Source: Rotaria sordida (lineage: Eukaryota; Rotifera; Eurotatoria; Philodinida; Philodinidae). Taken from it: 64,000 bases of DNA. This document shows, in pieces, positions 11,865 to 23,249 of the stretch (its first letter is position 1; each line of letters starts with the position of its first letter). Position numbers and translations under genes: made by a program. The notes under the pieces were generated by a model. That model was not told the DNA's origin, made no database searches, and saw nothing but the letters and a program-made list of their open reading frames with translations. The DNA lies in assembly GCA_905250125.1 (NCBI GenBank), contig CAJNOL010001147.1, positions 1 through 64,000 of the forward strand. Direction: 5' to 3'.

Positions 11865-13356
11865 ATGAAGCTCTTCGTACTAACTTTTCTACTGCTAGCA
11901 GCGGTATTTATTCATTCAATAAATAGCCAACAATATGTTGTTGGTTGTTACTTTACTAATTGGGCTCAACATCGACAAGGCCTTGGACGATTTCTTCCAT
12001 CACATATTGATCCATCTCTTTGTACACATCTTTATTATGCATTTGCTAATATCGATATTACTAATCGAAGTCCAAGTCCATTCGAAGTCAATGATGTTAA
12101 ACCATCTCCATCAACATCACCTGTTATTGTCAATGATGTTGTGAAACCTGGTAGTAATGGTCGTCTTAATGGTCAATTAAAACCACCAATAAAACAACCA
12201 CCACCAATGAGCATGTATGAACAATTTAATATTTTAAAACATAAAAATCCTCAAATGAAAACATTATTATCATTGGGTGGTGCAAGTGTTAATGCTACAC
12301 AGTTTCGTACTATTTTTGAACCTGATAAAATACGTCGTGATTTTATACGAAATACAATAAAATATTTACGAAATTATAAATTTGATGGTTTAGATTTAGA
12401 TTGGGAATTTCCTGAAACTGAAAGTGATCGTCGTATATTTTCTTTACTTGTTCGTGATTATCGATTAGAATTTCAAAATGAAGCTTTTTTAACGGATCGT
12501 TCACGTCTTTTATTAACAGCAGCTGTTGCTGCTTATCGTCCAAAAATTGAAGCTGGCTATGATATAAAAGAAATTGCTCCATATCTTGATTATATCAATT
12601 TGATGGCTTATGATTATCATGGTTTGTTAATTTCACAAGAATGACTTTTTTTTAATTTAAATCAAATATTTTCTTTTAATTTTAGGTAGTTGGAATACTC
12701 ATACAGGTTTTAATAGTCCTTTATATGCACGTTCAAGTGAAAAAGGTGATAAACGTTTACTTAATCAACAAGCAACAGTTGATACATGGATTGATGGTGG
12801 TTGTTCACCATCAAAATTAGTTCTTGGTCTTGGTATGTATGGTCGAACATTTAAATTAAAACAAAAGAAAAATCCTGATACAAAACCTTATGGACCATCA
12901 AAAGGTGCTGGCCTACCAGGTAATTATACAGCTAGTAATGGATTTCTTTCTTATTATGAAATATGTGAATTAATAAAAAAACAAAAATGGCATACTGAAT
13001 ATGATAAAGAACAACAAGTACCATATGCATATAAAGATGATCAATGGGTTAGTTTTGATAATCAAGAATCAATTGAAAAAAAATGTCATTATGTTGCTTC
13101 AAAACGTTTAGCTGGTGCTATGATATGGTCACTTGATTTTGATGACTTTAATGGTGCTTTTTGTGGACAAGGAAAATATCCATTATTAACAACAGTTAAA
13201 AAAACACTTGATAGTCTTCAAGGACCAACAACACCAATTAGAATTCATAAAACAACACAAACAACAATAACAAATCATGGATATTTATATAATTATTCAT
13301 TTTTCCTTTTATTGATTAATTTTATTTTTCCGATATTTATTTACCATTTGATTTGA
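11865..13356 (+). CDS. Secreted GH18 chitinase-like protein
   Basis: Two exons (11865-12621 and 12686-13356) joined across a 64-bp GT-AG intron within MAYDYHG|SWNT give 475 residues. An N-terminal signal peptide (about residues 1-21, ending SINS before QQYVVGCYF) starts a glycoside hydrolase 18 barrel. The catalytic motif DGLDLDWEF is intact at residues 174-182, with the proton-donor Glu at 181; LLSLGGAS, MAYDYHG and GAMIWSLDFDDFNG are the other family landmarks. GH18 enzymes hydrolyse beta-1,4-linked N-acetylglucosamine chains. Unusual are a proline- and serine-rich insertion of about 45 residues after YAFANID and a hydrophobic C-terminal tail (about 21 residues, FFLLLINF..) after a Thr-rich linker, which suggests a membrane or GPI anchor instead of a chitin-binding module. 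Activity is likely but unproven. Confidence 0.93.
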
Positions 13357-16300
13357 CAGATCGTTTTTTGTTTGAAAATTTATCTATGTTTTATTTCGAA
13401 TCTCACTCGAAAAATAATGTCTTTCTATTTTATCAAACAAATAGATAAACATTTGGCTTCTTGTATATTCAAATGTAAAAACAAAAAAGAGTTAAAGTGA
13501 CGAGTTTTATCTTTTCAAAAATTTATTCAAACGATTAGAATCATATTATATATGAACTTTTCTCTTTCCGTAATCAATTTACTAGACAAATATCATGATT
13601 GTTAAGTAAACAATACCGACTAGATTTAACTTGATCATTGATATTCAAGCTTTTATTTATTCAGATGAATGAGTGATTAAACATACATGTTTTAAAATAG
13701 TAAAAGTAGCTTCTATTTTTCCTTTATTGATCAAATGATGAGATTTTAAAGCATTAGAAATCATTTAATAAAATTAACTTAAATAAATGATATTACGTTT
13801 TAGATAGATATTGAATATTTTAATAAGTCTTTCGATTTAACTCTAATGGTCTACCCCCTCCCAACTCATCTCTGATGAAGGTACATACATAGTATTCGCA
13901 TCTCGTGAGATGACTTATCTATAATTTGAAGTTATAAGCAATTCGAGGACTCCTAATGAGTTGGGTTAGATTAGACTGATCCGATTTTGCCATGGGCGTT
14001 CACGAGCCATTCGAGTAAAAAAAAAGATCGAAAATATTTGATTTTGATCAATTTTTTTATTCTAATTAAAAATTGGTTAAAATGGTACTGTTTTCATCTG
14101 ATTTTAAGCAGATTATTTGATTTTTTTTATTAATTTAAATCAATTGTTTACTTTTTCTTATTCGTTTTAACTACAATGATCATAAAACACATTCTTTTCT
14201 TTTCTTTCAACTTTGAAACTCAAATTTTGATTGTTTTTTCGCATATCTTTGCTCAACTAACGATAAGTATAATCCTAGACCAAATTTTAACACAGAAGTT
14301 ACACTTCGACCTACAAATATTAATTTTAACTTATTCAAATAATACAAAATACCGATAAATTAGATTAGAATCAATAATATTATGTTTTGATCGATTCTCA
14401 ATCAGAAAAAAATCGATGAAAGTCAGATTATTTTTTTTCTATGTTCTTTTTACATAGATTATGAACTTGAGTTCATAGATTGATGATAGTTTAGCAAGAT
14501 AACCTTGAATAAAATACAACATTCTCGGGAGACATTGCGTAAATCACTGTGAAATTTCTTTCTTCGAACAATCTCATTTCATTGATTCAAACATTTATGT
14601 AATGAAGAGCAAGTAAACATACAAAAGAGAACAAAGAAAGGAAGATAAAATTCGAGTAATAATAATAATAATAATAATAATAATTTTCCGAAAAAATAAA
14701 ATATTGACATGTGGGCACAAGATCAACAAATTCGATTGACTTAAGCATGTCACTGGTTTAGTTGATCGATTGGAATTTGCTGGTCTCGTATCGATATGTA
14801 GACATTTTGTCGACCAACCGTCAATATCAATTTATTCGTCGATTCACATTGAGAAACTTTGTTTTTTATTCAACAAAATATTTTTGTCTTGCTATCCTCT
14901 TTCACAAACAAAGTGTGATTAAATCTACGAAATAAGAGAATGTTAATAATGATAAATAATCTTAACCAGAATAACATGCTAAACTATCTTTAGAAAAAAG
15001 TATTTGCTAGATGTACAACCCCTGGACTAGACCATTTTTGAAGGAAAAATTATGGGTGGATCGGATCGACTTGGACAGGTCCAGCCAAGTCCAGAACTAT
15101 TCTACTACATAAAACATCGATCTAATCGTCAATGAAAAACTGATCAATTCATTCCAACTGTATGAAAGAGAAGAGCTCGACAATGCATAACTGGTCATAA
15201 AATCCGATGGTACGGTAAAAATCTCTTTCGCAAATAAATAAAGTCTATTGTGTTGTGGTTATTATTCTTCTTTTTCTTCCTTTGTCACTTACTCTTTCAA
15301 CATATAGAAAAAATAATAAACTATCTGTATCATTTACTTCCCATATATTAATTAGTTGACAAATTAGGGCTAAATTATAGATACACCGATTTTGAGATCG
15401 ATTCTTTTTAGCATGAGTTGAACCTGAAAAAAATTAAATCGTAACAAATCAATCAGAGATCAATTTGGAGGATATCACATTCATATATCTTATAAAATCA
15501 TGTCTCAACGATTCAATATTTTCGATATATCATATCCATATAATAAGTTTATATGTAAATTAGCAGATCTCTTTCTCATATAGATATGTATAAAAGATTT
15601 GTTTAAACTAATTTTCAAATTAATTCTGTATGATTGAGTTTTGCTTTATATATACTGTATCGAAAGTATCTTGATTATCTTAAACAAAAAAGAATTGTAT
15701 ATTTGAATGGAATCATCAGAATAACACTTCGAGTAAATATTCAGCTGAACAATGGACATATTTTTGTGTAAAAAAAATAAATAAATCAATGATACACAAG
15801 ATATTAATTGAAAAAACATGGGAAGATACGTTTTGTTTTTGTATTCGATTATTCTTCGTGTCGTCTTGGAAGCAAAAATTTTGAGCATTAGAAAGATTGT
15901 CGTATTGGTAAATTGTATACCAAACTCCTATTACTCAAGGTCTCAAAGCTAATATTGAAATTGAGACAACTTTGAAATTGATACGATACAAATCATGATG
16001 TTATCACTCAGCTATATACTCTAGGTGAATAGCATATGAAGAGTATCCGCCAGAAAATTTAGAGTTTGTCGAATCATGAAAACAAGAATACGATGTCAAG
16101 ATTTGATGACCGATCTCTTGTCATTTTGTATTGAATACGAAAATCTTATTCGTACTTTCATGATTCGATAATATCCCGAGTTTTTCTACTTGAAATAGAC
16201 CAAAAAAAAGCATAGCTTAGGAAGGGTAATATAAAATTCGAATAAGTGAGACTGTTAACCTTCTATAAGTATTTTCTCACATTCTTATAAATAACACCTT

Positions 16301-16944
16301 GTTTATCATAGATGTTTTTTATAGAAAAATACATCGGTCATCCAGCTGACTATTTAATCAACGTATTATTCTGATGATTCCATCTCAATATTTTATTTTT
16401 GTCCGATTAACTTAATCAAAACAACTATGATAAATATGTTAAGTTCGATACGACATTTATAAATATAACATGAGAATTGATATTTGACAGAGAATGAAAC
16501 ATTTGAAATATTAAAAAAAAACAATATGACGACTACAAACACAGAAATATCTATAATTCAATGTTTTATTTATTTGAATATTTCTGTCAATGTCTGAGTA
16601 AATCAAATAATGATTATTGTTTTCTAATCGGAACGATATTTAATAGCAAGAAAAAGCCTTTTCGGTTTTTTTTTTCTTTTCCATATCTTAACCTTCACTT
16701 TTTTGTGTGTGACAAGTCTTTAATGCATCAGCTAACTTTTAATTAATTCCGAAACGAGCAAAAACAAAAAGAAGACATTCTTTTATTCCATTAAACTGAT
16801 GCGGTTTTTTTTTCTTTGCTTTCTCTCGTTCTCTAATAAAAATATTTTTATTTTGATGTATTTACCTTCAGATTACAAAAAAAAAATATACATTTGTTTT
16901 TTATTATAATCAAAATCCTTGTTGAGAAAAAAACCAAACTTATT
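13357..16944. other. Intergenic AT-rich stretch with small repeats
   Basis: No gene was recognised. (AAT)9 lies at about 14656-14683. A 10-base inverted pair, cccaactcat near 13860 and atgagttggg near 13960, surrounds a patch of mixed composition (13845-14020). A GC-richer patch at 15010-15110 contains repeated ggac/gtcc words and may be transposon debris. The rest is low-complexity DNA plus the untranslated ends of the flanking genes. Confidence 0.45.
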
Positions 16945-17580
16945 TTATGCAGCAACACCATGAATAAGAATAAGAAATTTAAATGTATCTGTTTCAATTT
17001 CAACTGAGAGTACATCATCTGTTCGATAATTCCAAAGACATCGACTCATTATTAATGTATTGTTTTCATCTTGTTTAGGATATGACATAACTTGTATAAT
17101 AACTTTATAATTATCTTTTACATGTTGTGCAACAATACGTTTTAATATTTCAGTTATATCATATGTTAATTTCCGAATAGCATTTTCTTCAGTATAATTA
17201 AGTTTTTTTATTTGTGGTAAATCAAGTAATTGACTAAGTTGATCTTTGATAAGCTATAAGAAGAAAAAAAAACCAAAGAATTTATTTATTGTTATTCAAA
17301 AGATTTTATTTATTACATACAATACTGAATAGATTATCAGCAAATTTCACTGGTACACCACCCATAGGTACATTAATCATGGATCTATTATTAACATTTG
17401 TTTCATGAGAATCTTCAAATAAAATAAATTTTATTTATAATAAAAAAGAAAAGATAAAGCAAAAAAAATGAAAGATATACTATTATCAATTAAGTTTAAT
17501 TGTGGGAATCTTTCATTATTTCGACTTTTTGGTGTTGACGATGAAACTGATATAAAACGAGTAGTGGCTGCTGTTGCCAT
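16945..17580 (-). CDS. Tctex1-family dynein light chain
   Basis: Three exons (17580-17481, 17412-17321, 17253-16945) with GT-AG introns of 68 and 67 bp give 166 residues. The C-terminal 105 residues match the Tctex1 fold: a helical segment (residues 65-110, including ILKRIVAQHV), then the strand-rich end with YKVIIQVMSYP, CLWNYRTDDVLSVEIETDTFKFLILIHGV. Tctex1 light chains dimerise and bind the dynein intermediate chain and cargo; some members act in cilia. The N-terminal 60 residues are Ser/Asn-rich and probably disordered, which is longer than in the shortest family members and resembles the TCTEX1D/DYNLT2 type. The start at 17580 is the first ATG of an exon that splices in frame. Subfamily assignment is uncertain. 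Confidence 0.85.
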
Positions 17581-18835
17581 AATAGATGTGTTTATTTTAA
17601 TATCGATCAATAATTATGCTCGATCAATCGGTGTTTTTGTTGTATTCGTTTGTGTGTCAAGTATAATGTGTAGTAGAATTGAAATGCCAAAAAAAAATAT
17701 GTTGACTATAGTATGAGTCTCATTTTTCTTTCTATGATGATGCTTCTTTACTTTCGTCGTTTTCTCTTCTATGGATATATGGTAGGTGTGCATGCCTATA
17801 TAGGTAATGAAGAACACGTAAGAAAAACAAGAAAAGAGAATAGTCAAGAAAGCAACGCGTAGAAGTATGAGTCGTCTTAAAACAACAACAACTACCGTTG
17901 CTACCAGGTACACGTGAATGAATATTATAGAAGACAGAGAGAAAGAAAAAAAAAATATTTTTAATTAGTTTTATTTTTAAATAGTATATAGAATTGAAAA
18001 AAAAAGTTTTATTACAACCTACTATTGACAAATGTGTAGAACACAATATATATGATATCTTTATATGTAAAAATGAATGGAGAATATTCTTGACAGCTAT
18101 CAGATTGTTAAATGAACGATTCTGGCTCATAAATACATTCAAAAAACGATAAATTACATCATTATACTTACAAGAACAATGAACGTCTTTTTGTTTTAAA
18201 TGCACCTGTTGCAGTACTATATCAGTATTGAGGTCAATTCAATAATGGAAAAAAAAAGAAAAGAAAGGTTATCAAATGAAGATATGGCACGAGTGTTAAT
18301 GACATAAGAAAAAAAATGTTAACATCGATAACCAGATGGTTTAAAAGTTCGAGACACAAAAAAGAAATCTTTCTTTATATTCTATGCCTCGATATTTTAT
18401 TACCGTGTTACAAAAATGAATACTTCTAAGTTATCTAAAAATTTTTAATCTAATTAATTGCAAAGAAAATCAGTATTTATAATGTATCTAGAGTACGAAA
18501 AAAAATATTTGTACAAAGTATCCAATTGATTTTATTCATTAAAAAAGAAATCTTGGCAAAATATCGAACAATTAGTGATATACCTTTATATTGATTGTAA
18601 TTAAATATAAGACATACATTACTTATTGTAGTGTAATTGTAATAAGAAACTGAAGGAATAATAATAATAATAATAAAGAGTATTTTAAGATTCAAGATGG
18701 AAGTTGTCTACTTTTTTAAAGATTTTAAAGAACTTTTCAAAGAAACATGAGCAAATCTCTCTCTATAGAATTTCAATTCTAATAGGAGGCTAACATTTAT
18801 AATAAATTGATTATCATGAAAGTCGGTTTCGCATC
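17581..18835. other. Intergenic stretch upstream of the Tctex1 gene
   Basis: No coding exon was seen. Overlapping frames at 17614-18205 on the minus strand are shadows of AT-rich DNA. This stretch probably contains the Tctex1 promoter. A short (AAT)n tract lies at 18657-18675. Confidence 0.45.
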
Positions 18836-19130
18836 ACTCTAATTATAAATGACATCTATGCATCACCATTAATGTCCGATGAACACTTTGAACATATCAA
18901 TTATATTCTTCGTGATAATCAATATATTATTCTTGTTAGTCCACTTACATAGATTGTAATGCCTAATAAACGATAGCAATGTGAACGAACTGTTAATTCA
19001 AACAGATATTTTACGTATTGATGTAATTCATTTGAAATGATACATTTCTTTTTTTTTTTTGGAGAGTTGATTTTGATCAATTTTCTGCATACAGAATTTG
19101 TTATTTTATGGCATAGTCTAACGGGTCATA
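18836..19130 (+). pseudogene. Relic of a JmjC/EF-hand gene (ligand-less type)
   Basis: From 18836 the plus strand matches exon 3 of the JmjC gene at 25454-28395 almost base for base (both carry tgcatcaccattaatg and attcttcgtg), reading IYASPLM, YILRDNQYIILVSPLT. It then continues into a match to exon 4 (18959-19010), a recognisable version of the next intron (attcattt..aatgat.. motif) and the start of exon 5 (TTGATTTTGAT at 19068). Stop codons interrupt every reading. The intron between the first two blocks and about 15 coding bases are missing, but the following intron is retained, so this is a decayed DNA duplicate and not a retrocopy. Similarity fades after about 19130. Confidence 0.8.
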
Positions 19131-20429
19131 GTTCATGATTGTAGAGTTCTTAAATTGTCGATTGTTGCTATTACTATTTCCGTATCAATTAAATTCTATC
19201 GAAGTATTTAACACATTACTTTTTTTTTGCTATTATTTTAAACTACTTACAGAGAATACTCTAGCAATTACTTATAAGTCATTTAATATTTAGCTTTTCA
19301 GAAGATATAGAAATCAACAGACTGGAAGAAAAATTTTGCTTTTAATGCATTATAAATTTGTTCAATTCTATTTTAGACAAGATCATTATATGAGGCCACT
19401 ACTACTTCATATTATCAGCATTGTAAAAGATCGGAAATCTTTCTATTATAAATCAAGTTTTTTCTTTTATTTTTATATAACAATTATTTATTTTACTTAA
19501 CTTTTTCAAACATATCGAGATCGTTCTACTATTCATTTAAATACTTAATAATTAAGTCTAGTAGAAGGTACCTAGTTTTTCCTTCTCAGAAGAAATCTTT
19601 CAAGATCTATGTTGATAAAAATTTCTTATATTGCATATATAAGATATATGACTATTTGGGATATACGAAAAAGTATAATGAAACAGCTTCGATATTTGAA
19701 CATTATCGTGTCATGATTGGAATGGTTTGGAAAAGAACTTGACAAGTTTAGGATTTAATTTTGACGTCATTTTATAATAAAAAAAACGAACTTGGTTGAT
19801 ATTCCGATTTTTAAAGGTTGATCGAACACGAGTTGTAACTAGTAACGGTATATCATCGGTTCAGTAGAGAATTCTATACACCACAGCATGCCAACAAAAT
19901 ACGTGGGAGACGTCCTTGTTTATACGACTGTTTTACTAAGATCCTAACAGGTGCTCCGATCCGTGAAATTCCTTATTGACTGGTTGACATAGCGTTTTCC
20001 GCTACCGATTAGTGTAAATTTCTTGATTTTTTTTTGTGAGTTTTTGTATTATTTTTTTCTGAAAAACTGGAGCATAAAATTGTTCTTTTTTCACAAATCA
20101 AGCACTTTTTACTGATGTCCAAGATAAATTTCTGTGACGAATGATGTGCCAGATAATTCGATTTTGGTCAAAATTCATCGTAATATACTTATCATATGTT
20201 ATTAGCTCACTTTCGTATGAAGTTATATTCTCCAAGTAGAATTGAACAGTTGTTTATCATTGTAGTTTACCATAGATTTATTTACATTTCTTCTACTGTT
20301 TACAGGATATATTTTGCAAAAATATTAGAGACAACATCACGAATATATTATGGGAAGCAGATTAAATATACAATTAAATAATAACGTCTGTGTCTGACGA
20401 AGAGTTACTGATTGTAGAAAGTTTGATAT
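19131..20429. other. No gene recognised; possibly further JmjC relic sequence at its start
   Basis: The first 100 bases may continue the JmjC relic (faint similarity to exon 5 of the intact copy). A more mixed-composition patch at 19830-19990 may be transposon debris. I see nothing else that can be supported. Confidence 0.35.
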
Positions 20430-20625
20430 AGAATTTCTATAAGTCATTTCAAAAAAGAAGCGTCGTGGGTATTTTTTGAATAGCTTTTGGTAGGAACAAG
20501 ATAGAGAGCTGTAGTTTTCACCATTACAAAGAGAAGATCTAGGCGCATCAATACGTACTGAAATTTGATTGACCATTATTGTACGAATCAAATAAATTCT
20601 TGGTAGACATTTTAAAAATGATATT

Positions 20626-20633
20626 CTGGACGC
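20626..20633 (+). repeat. Target-site duplication, left copy
   Basis: The 8 bases ctggacgc directly abut the left end of the MITE and recur at 21258-21265. Confidence 0.9.
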
Positions 20634-21257
20634 TAGTGGCGGAACCAGGTTTTTTTGGTATGCTGTAGCTCAGCTTTAGAGCATGGGATCCAAATGAAAT
20701 TTATGGAGGTTGATATTAGTCCCAAATGATGACTTCCTATGAAACGATTTTTACGATCAAAGTTTGCGAAAAAAGTTAGCATTTTCCTGAGCTCCCCCAA
20801 GAAATTTTTAATACTTTTAGTAGTATCCGCTTTTTGAGAATGCCATCGTAAGCTACGTTGAATTTCATCGACAGATTTCAAATTTCATCTAAAAATATTC
20901 ACCCATTTAGAAGTTATAACGTTTTGAACTTCTGAGGTAAATTTTTTAAAATGTAGGAAAACTTCAAGAAGCCATAACTCCTAAACGGATGAATATTTTT
21001 AGATGAAATTTGAAATCTGTCGATGAAATTCAACGTAGCTTACAATGGCATTCTCAAAAAGCGAATACTACTAAAAGTATTAAATATTTCTTGAGGAAGC
21101 TCAGGAAAATGCTAATTTTTTTCGCAAACTTTGATCGTAAAAATCGTTTCATAGAAAGTCATCATTTGGGACCAATATCAATCTCCATAAATCTCATTGA
21201 GATCCCATGCTCTAAAGCTGAGCTACAGCATACCAAAAAATCCTGGTTCCGCCACTA
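20634..21257. mobile_element. hAT-type MITE with 8-bp target duplication
   Basis: The element begins tagtggcggaaccagg and ends with its reverse complement cctggttccgccacta. It is flanked on both sides by ctggacgc (20626-20633 and 21258-21265). An 8-bp duplication with ends of this kind (agtggcgga..cagg) is typical of the hAT superfamily. The two arms, 20634 to about 20915 and about 20975 to 21257, are highly similar, leaving a loop of about 60 bases. The element has no transposase. The intact duplication and arms indicate a recent insertion. Confidence 0.92.
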
Positions 21258-21265
21258 CTGGACGC
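21258..21265 (+). repeat. Target-site duplication, right copy
   Basis: The 8 bases ctggacgc directly abut the right end of the MITE, identical to 20626-20633. Confidence 0.9.
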
Positions 21266-21905
21266 ATTTTGCAATTGATCCTGATTGTTAATATGATCGG
21301 AGTAAATAGGAGACATTGTTGTCTTTCAATCTATGCAAGGCTAATATTGTTAGCTTGTTTCGTTCAAGAGTTATAAGGATTTTCTTGAGAGACCTAATTT
21401 CAGCCAATTGATCTGAGATAATCTTGAAAAGCATCTAGACAAGCTTAATCCATCATACCGAGTCGAATGGTGATATTTGTTTTTTGGATTAGAAATAATC
21501 TGAGATCGTTGTTTCAGTAGTTCCAAAATTTCACAATCTGCCGCTATGTAGCATAATAAGTCTACATGTCACAAATATTGAGATAACAGTGTCAGAATCT
21601 CAGGTCAATTAATTGCTATCAGGCATCTCAAGAAAATTTTTATAACTTTTGAATAGAACAAGCTAGCAATGTCGATTTTCCATATTCACTGATCATATTA
21701 GAAATCAAGATCAACTAAAAAATGAGTCCAGAATATTGTTTTTAATTCGCACAGTGTTGATCAATCAACATTCAGTACTTCTTATATTTGCCTGGATTTT
21801 CTCTTTGTGATGATGAAAACCGGCGCTCTCTATCTTGTTGCTATTTAAGGTTATTCAAAAAATACTCACGACTGTTCTTTTTTTGAAATGGATCATAGTG
21901 CTATG

Positions 21906-23249
21906 AAATTTTCTGTTTACTGATGAGTGCGAAGAAAGAAAAAAAATATGAAAATAAATAGTCAAAAGCACACAGGAAAGGACTGCCATATGGTGACTGT
22001 AGTGATGAGAACGTAGATATAACTAATCGAAGAGTCGATTTAACTACTATAGAATAAGAAAAATGAAGAATGACTGATGCTAGTATACTGATCGTTACGG
22101 TCCAATCTCTCATCATTTCTACCGATGCCGATAAGGAACACACTCAATCCGTTCGAACTCTGGATTGGACATAATACCACCAAAAAACAAAAGATATCAA
22201 AAGTGCTCGACATTTGCGAATAACTATGAAATGAAATCACCAATGTTTTCCTCTAATCCTTTTTCAATACATTATAAAAAAACCATACATAAGATAAAGT
22301 AAATCTCGTATGACATTAAAAAGTTTGATTTCATTGTATAGAAACAATACTTGTTGAAACTGCTATTGAAAATCGTAAAAAAAAAACGTTTCGAATATGT
22401 TTTATTCTATAAATGAATTTAAATCAAAGTTTATCATACTGTTTATAAAATAACACGACAATTAATTATTGATAGTGCATTGCATATACAACTACTTGAT
22501 AACGTTTCTTCTTTTGATGGTCAAGACGCACATAATCAATGAATAGCTATATCTTATAAAGCTATTTGACCAAAAGATTTTAGTTTGAACGCAATCATAC
22601 AATAAGCCTACAAAAGAATCATTAAGATATATACAAAACTTCACTTTCTTTCTAATTAAAATAAATCAACAATGTACCGTAAATCACTTCAAAGAATTCA
22701 GAACATTTATTTTTGAATACAAACTATATTATCAATGTAGACAATATCATATATATATATATATATAAAATGGCGTTAGATTTTTTTCAAGAGTGTGAAT
22801 CAATATTCTGAAAAAATTGCCGCAGATTTTTGGAAGAGTTTCGTAAATTGCTTGAGTTTTCACAGAAATAGATTGTTGTAGAGTTTAAACCAATGTCCAC
22901 AAGTACTATGTCATCTTTGTGCATTTTCTTCGTAAACTTCTTAATGAGAATATATACTCTTATTGACCTTTGTCTATTAAATAATCATGTACATCAATTA
23001 GTTTTTGAAAAAAAAAGGACAATATCATTTCGAATACTAGCGACATCCACTGATAATATGCACATATTGTCTTCTTAATGGATGTTTATTCATCTATAGC
23101 ATACTGCGGCAGCAGCATATGGAATAAATTGCTCGATTTTTTTTGTTTTAAATCGATTTCTTAAAAAAAAAAAAAGAAACGAATAATTATCATTGTATAT
23201 AAATATATAATCTATTTCAGACGTTTCATCTTCTTGGCAATATTTTACA
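21906..23249. other. Intergenic stretch upstream of the JmjC pair
   Basis: No gene was recognised. A (TA)n tract lies at 22749-22767. Overlapping minus-strand frames at 21901-22243 show no family motif. The last few hundred bases are the likely promoter of the first JmjC gene; a run of 13 A lies at 23165-23177. Confidence 0.45.

Larger units (their letters stand above)
20430..21905. mobile_element. Old fold-back element interrupted by a hAT-type MITE
   Basis: The left arm (about 20430-20633, resuming at 21266-21420) and the right arm (about 21594-21905, reversed) align through many shared words: catttcaaaaaa, gtattttttgaata, aacaagatagagagc, acaaagagaa, agtactgaa, atattctggac, taatatgatc, agttataa and attttcttgaga. 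The left arm is split by the 624-bp element at 20634-21257 plus one copy of its 8-bp target duplication. Without the insert the element is about 840 bp. It carries no coding capacity, so it is a non-autonomous palindromic element. I could not identify its ends precisely or a target duplication. Confidence 0.75.

Noticed and set aside
12343..12582. Minus-strand frame inside the chitinase
   Set aside because: Antisense shadow of the conserved GH18 coding strand.
20633..20881. Mirror-image open frames at 20633-20881 (-) and 21010-21291 (+) with almost the same protein
   Set aside because: They are the two arms of the hAT-type MITE read in opposite directions. The shared protein sequence is a consequence of the palindrome, with no known motif.
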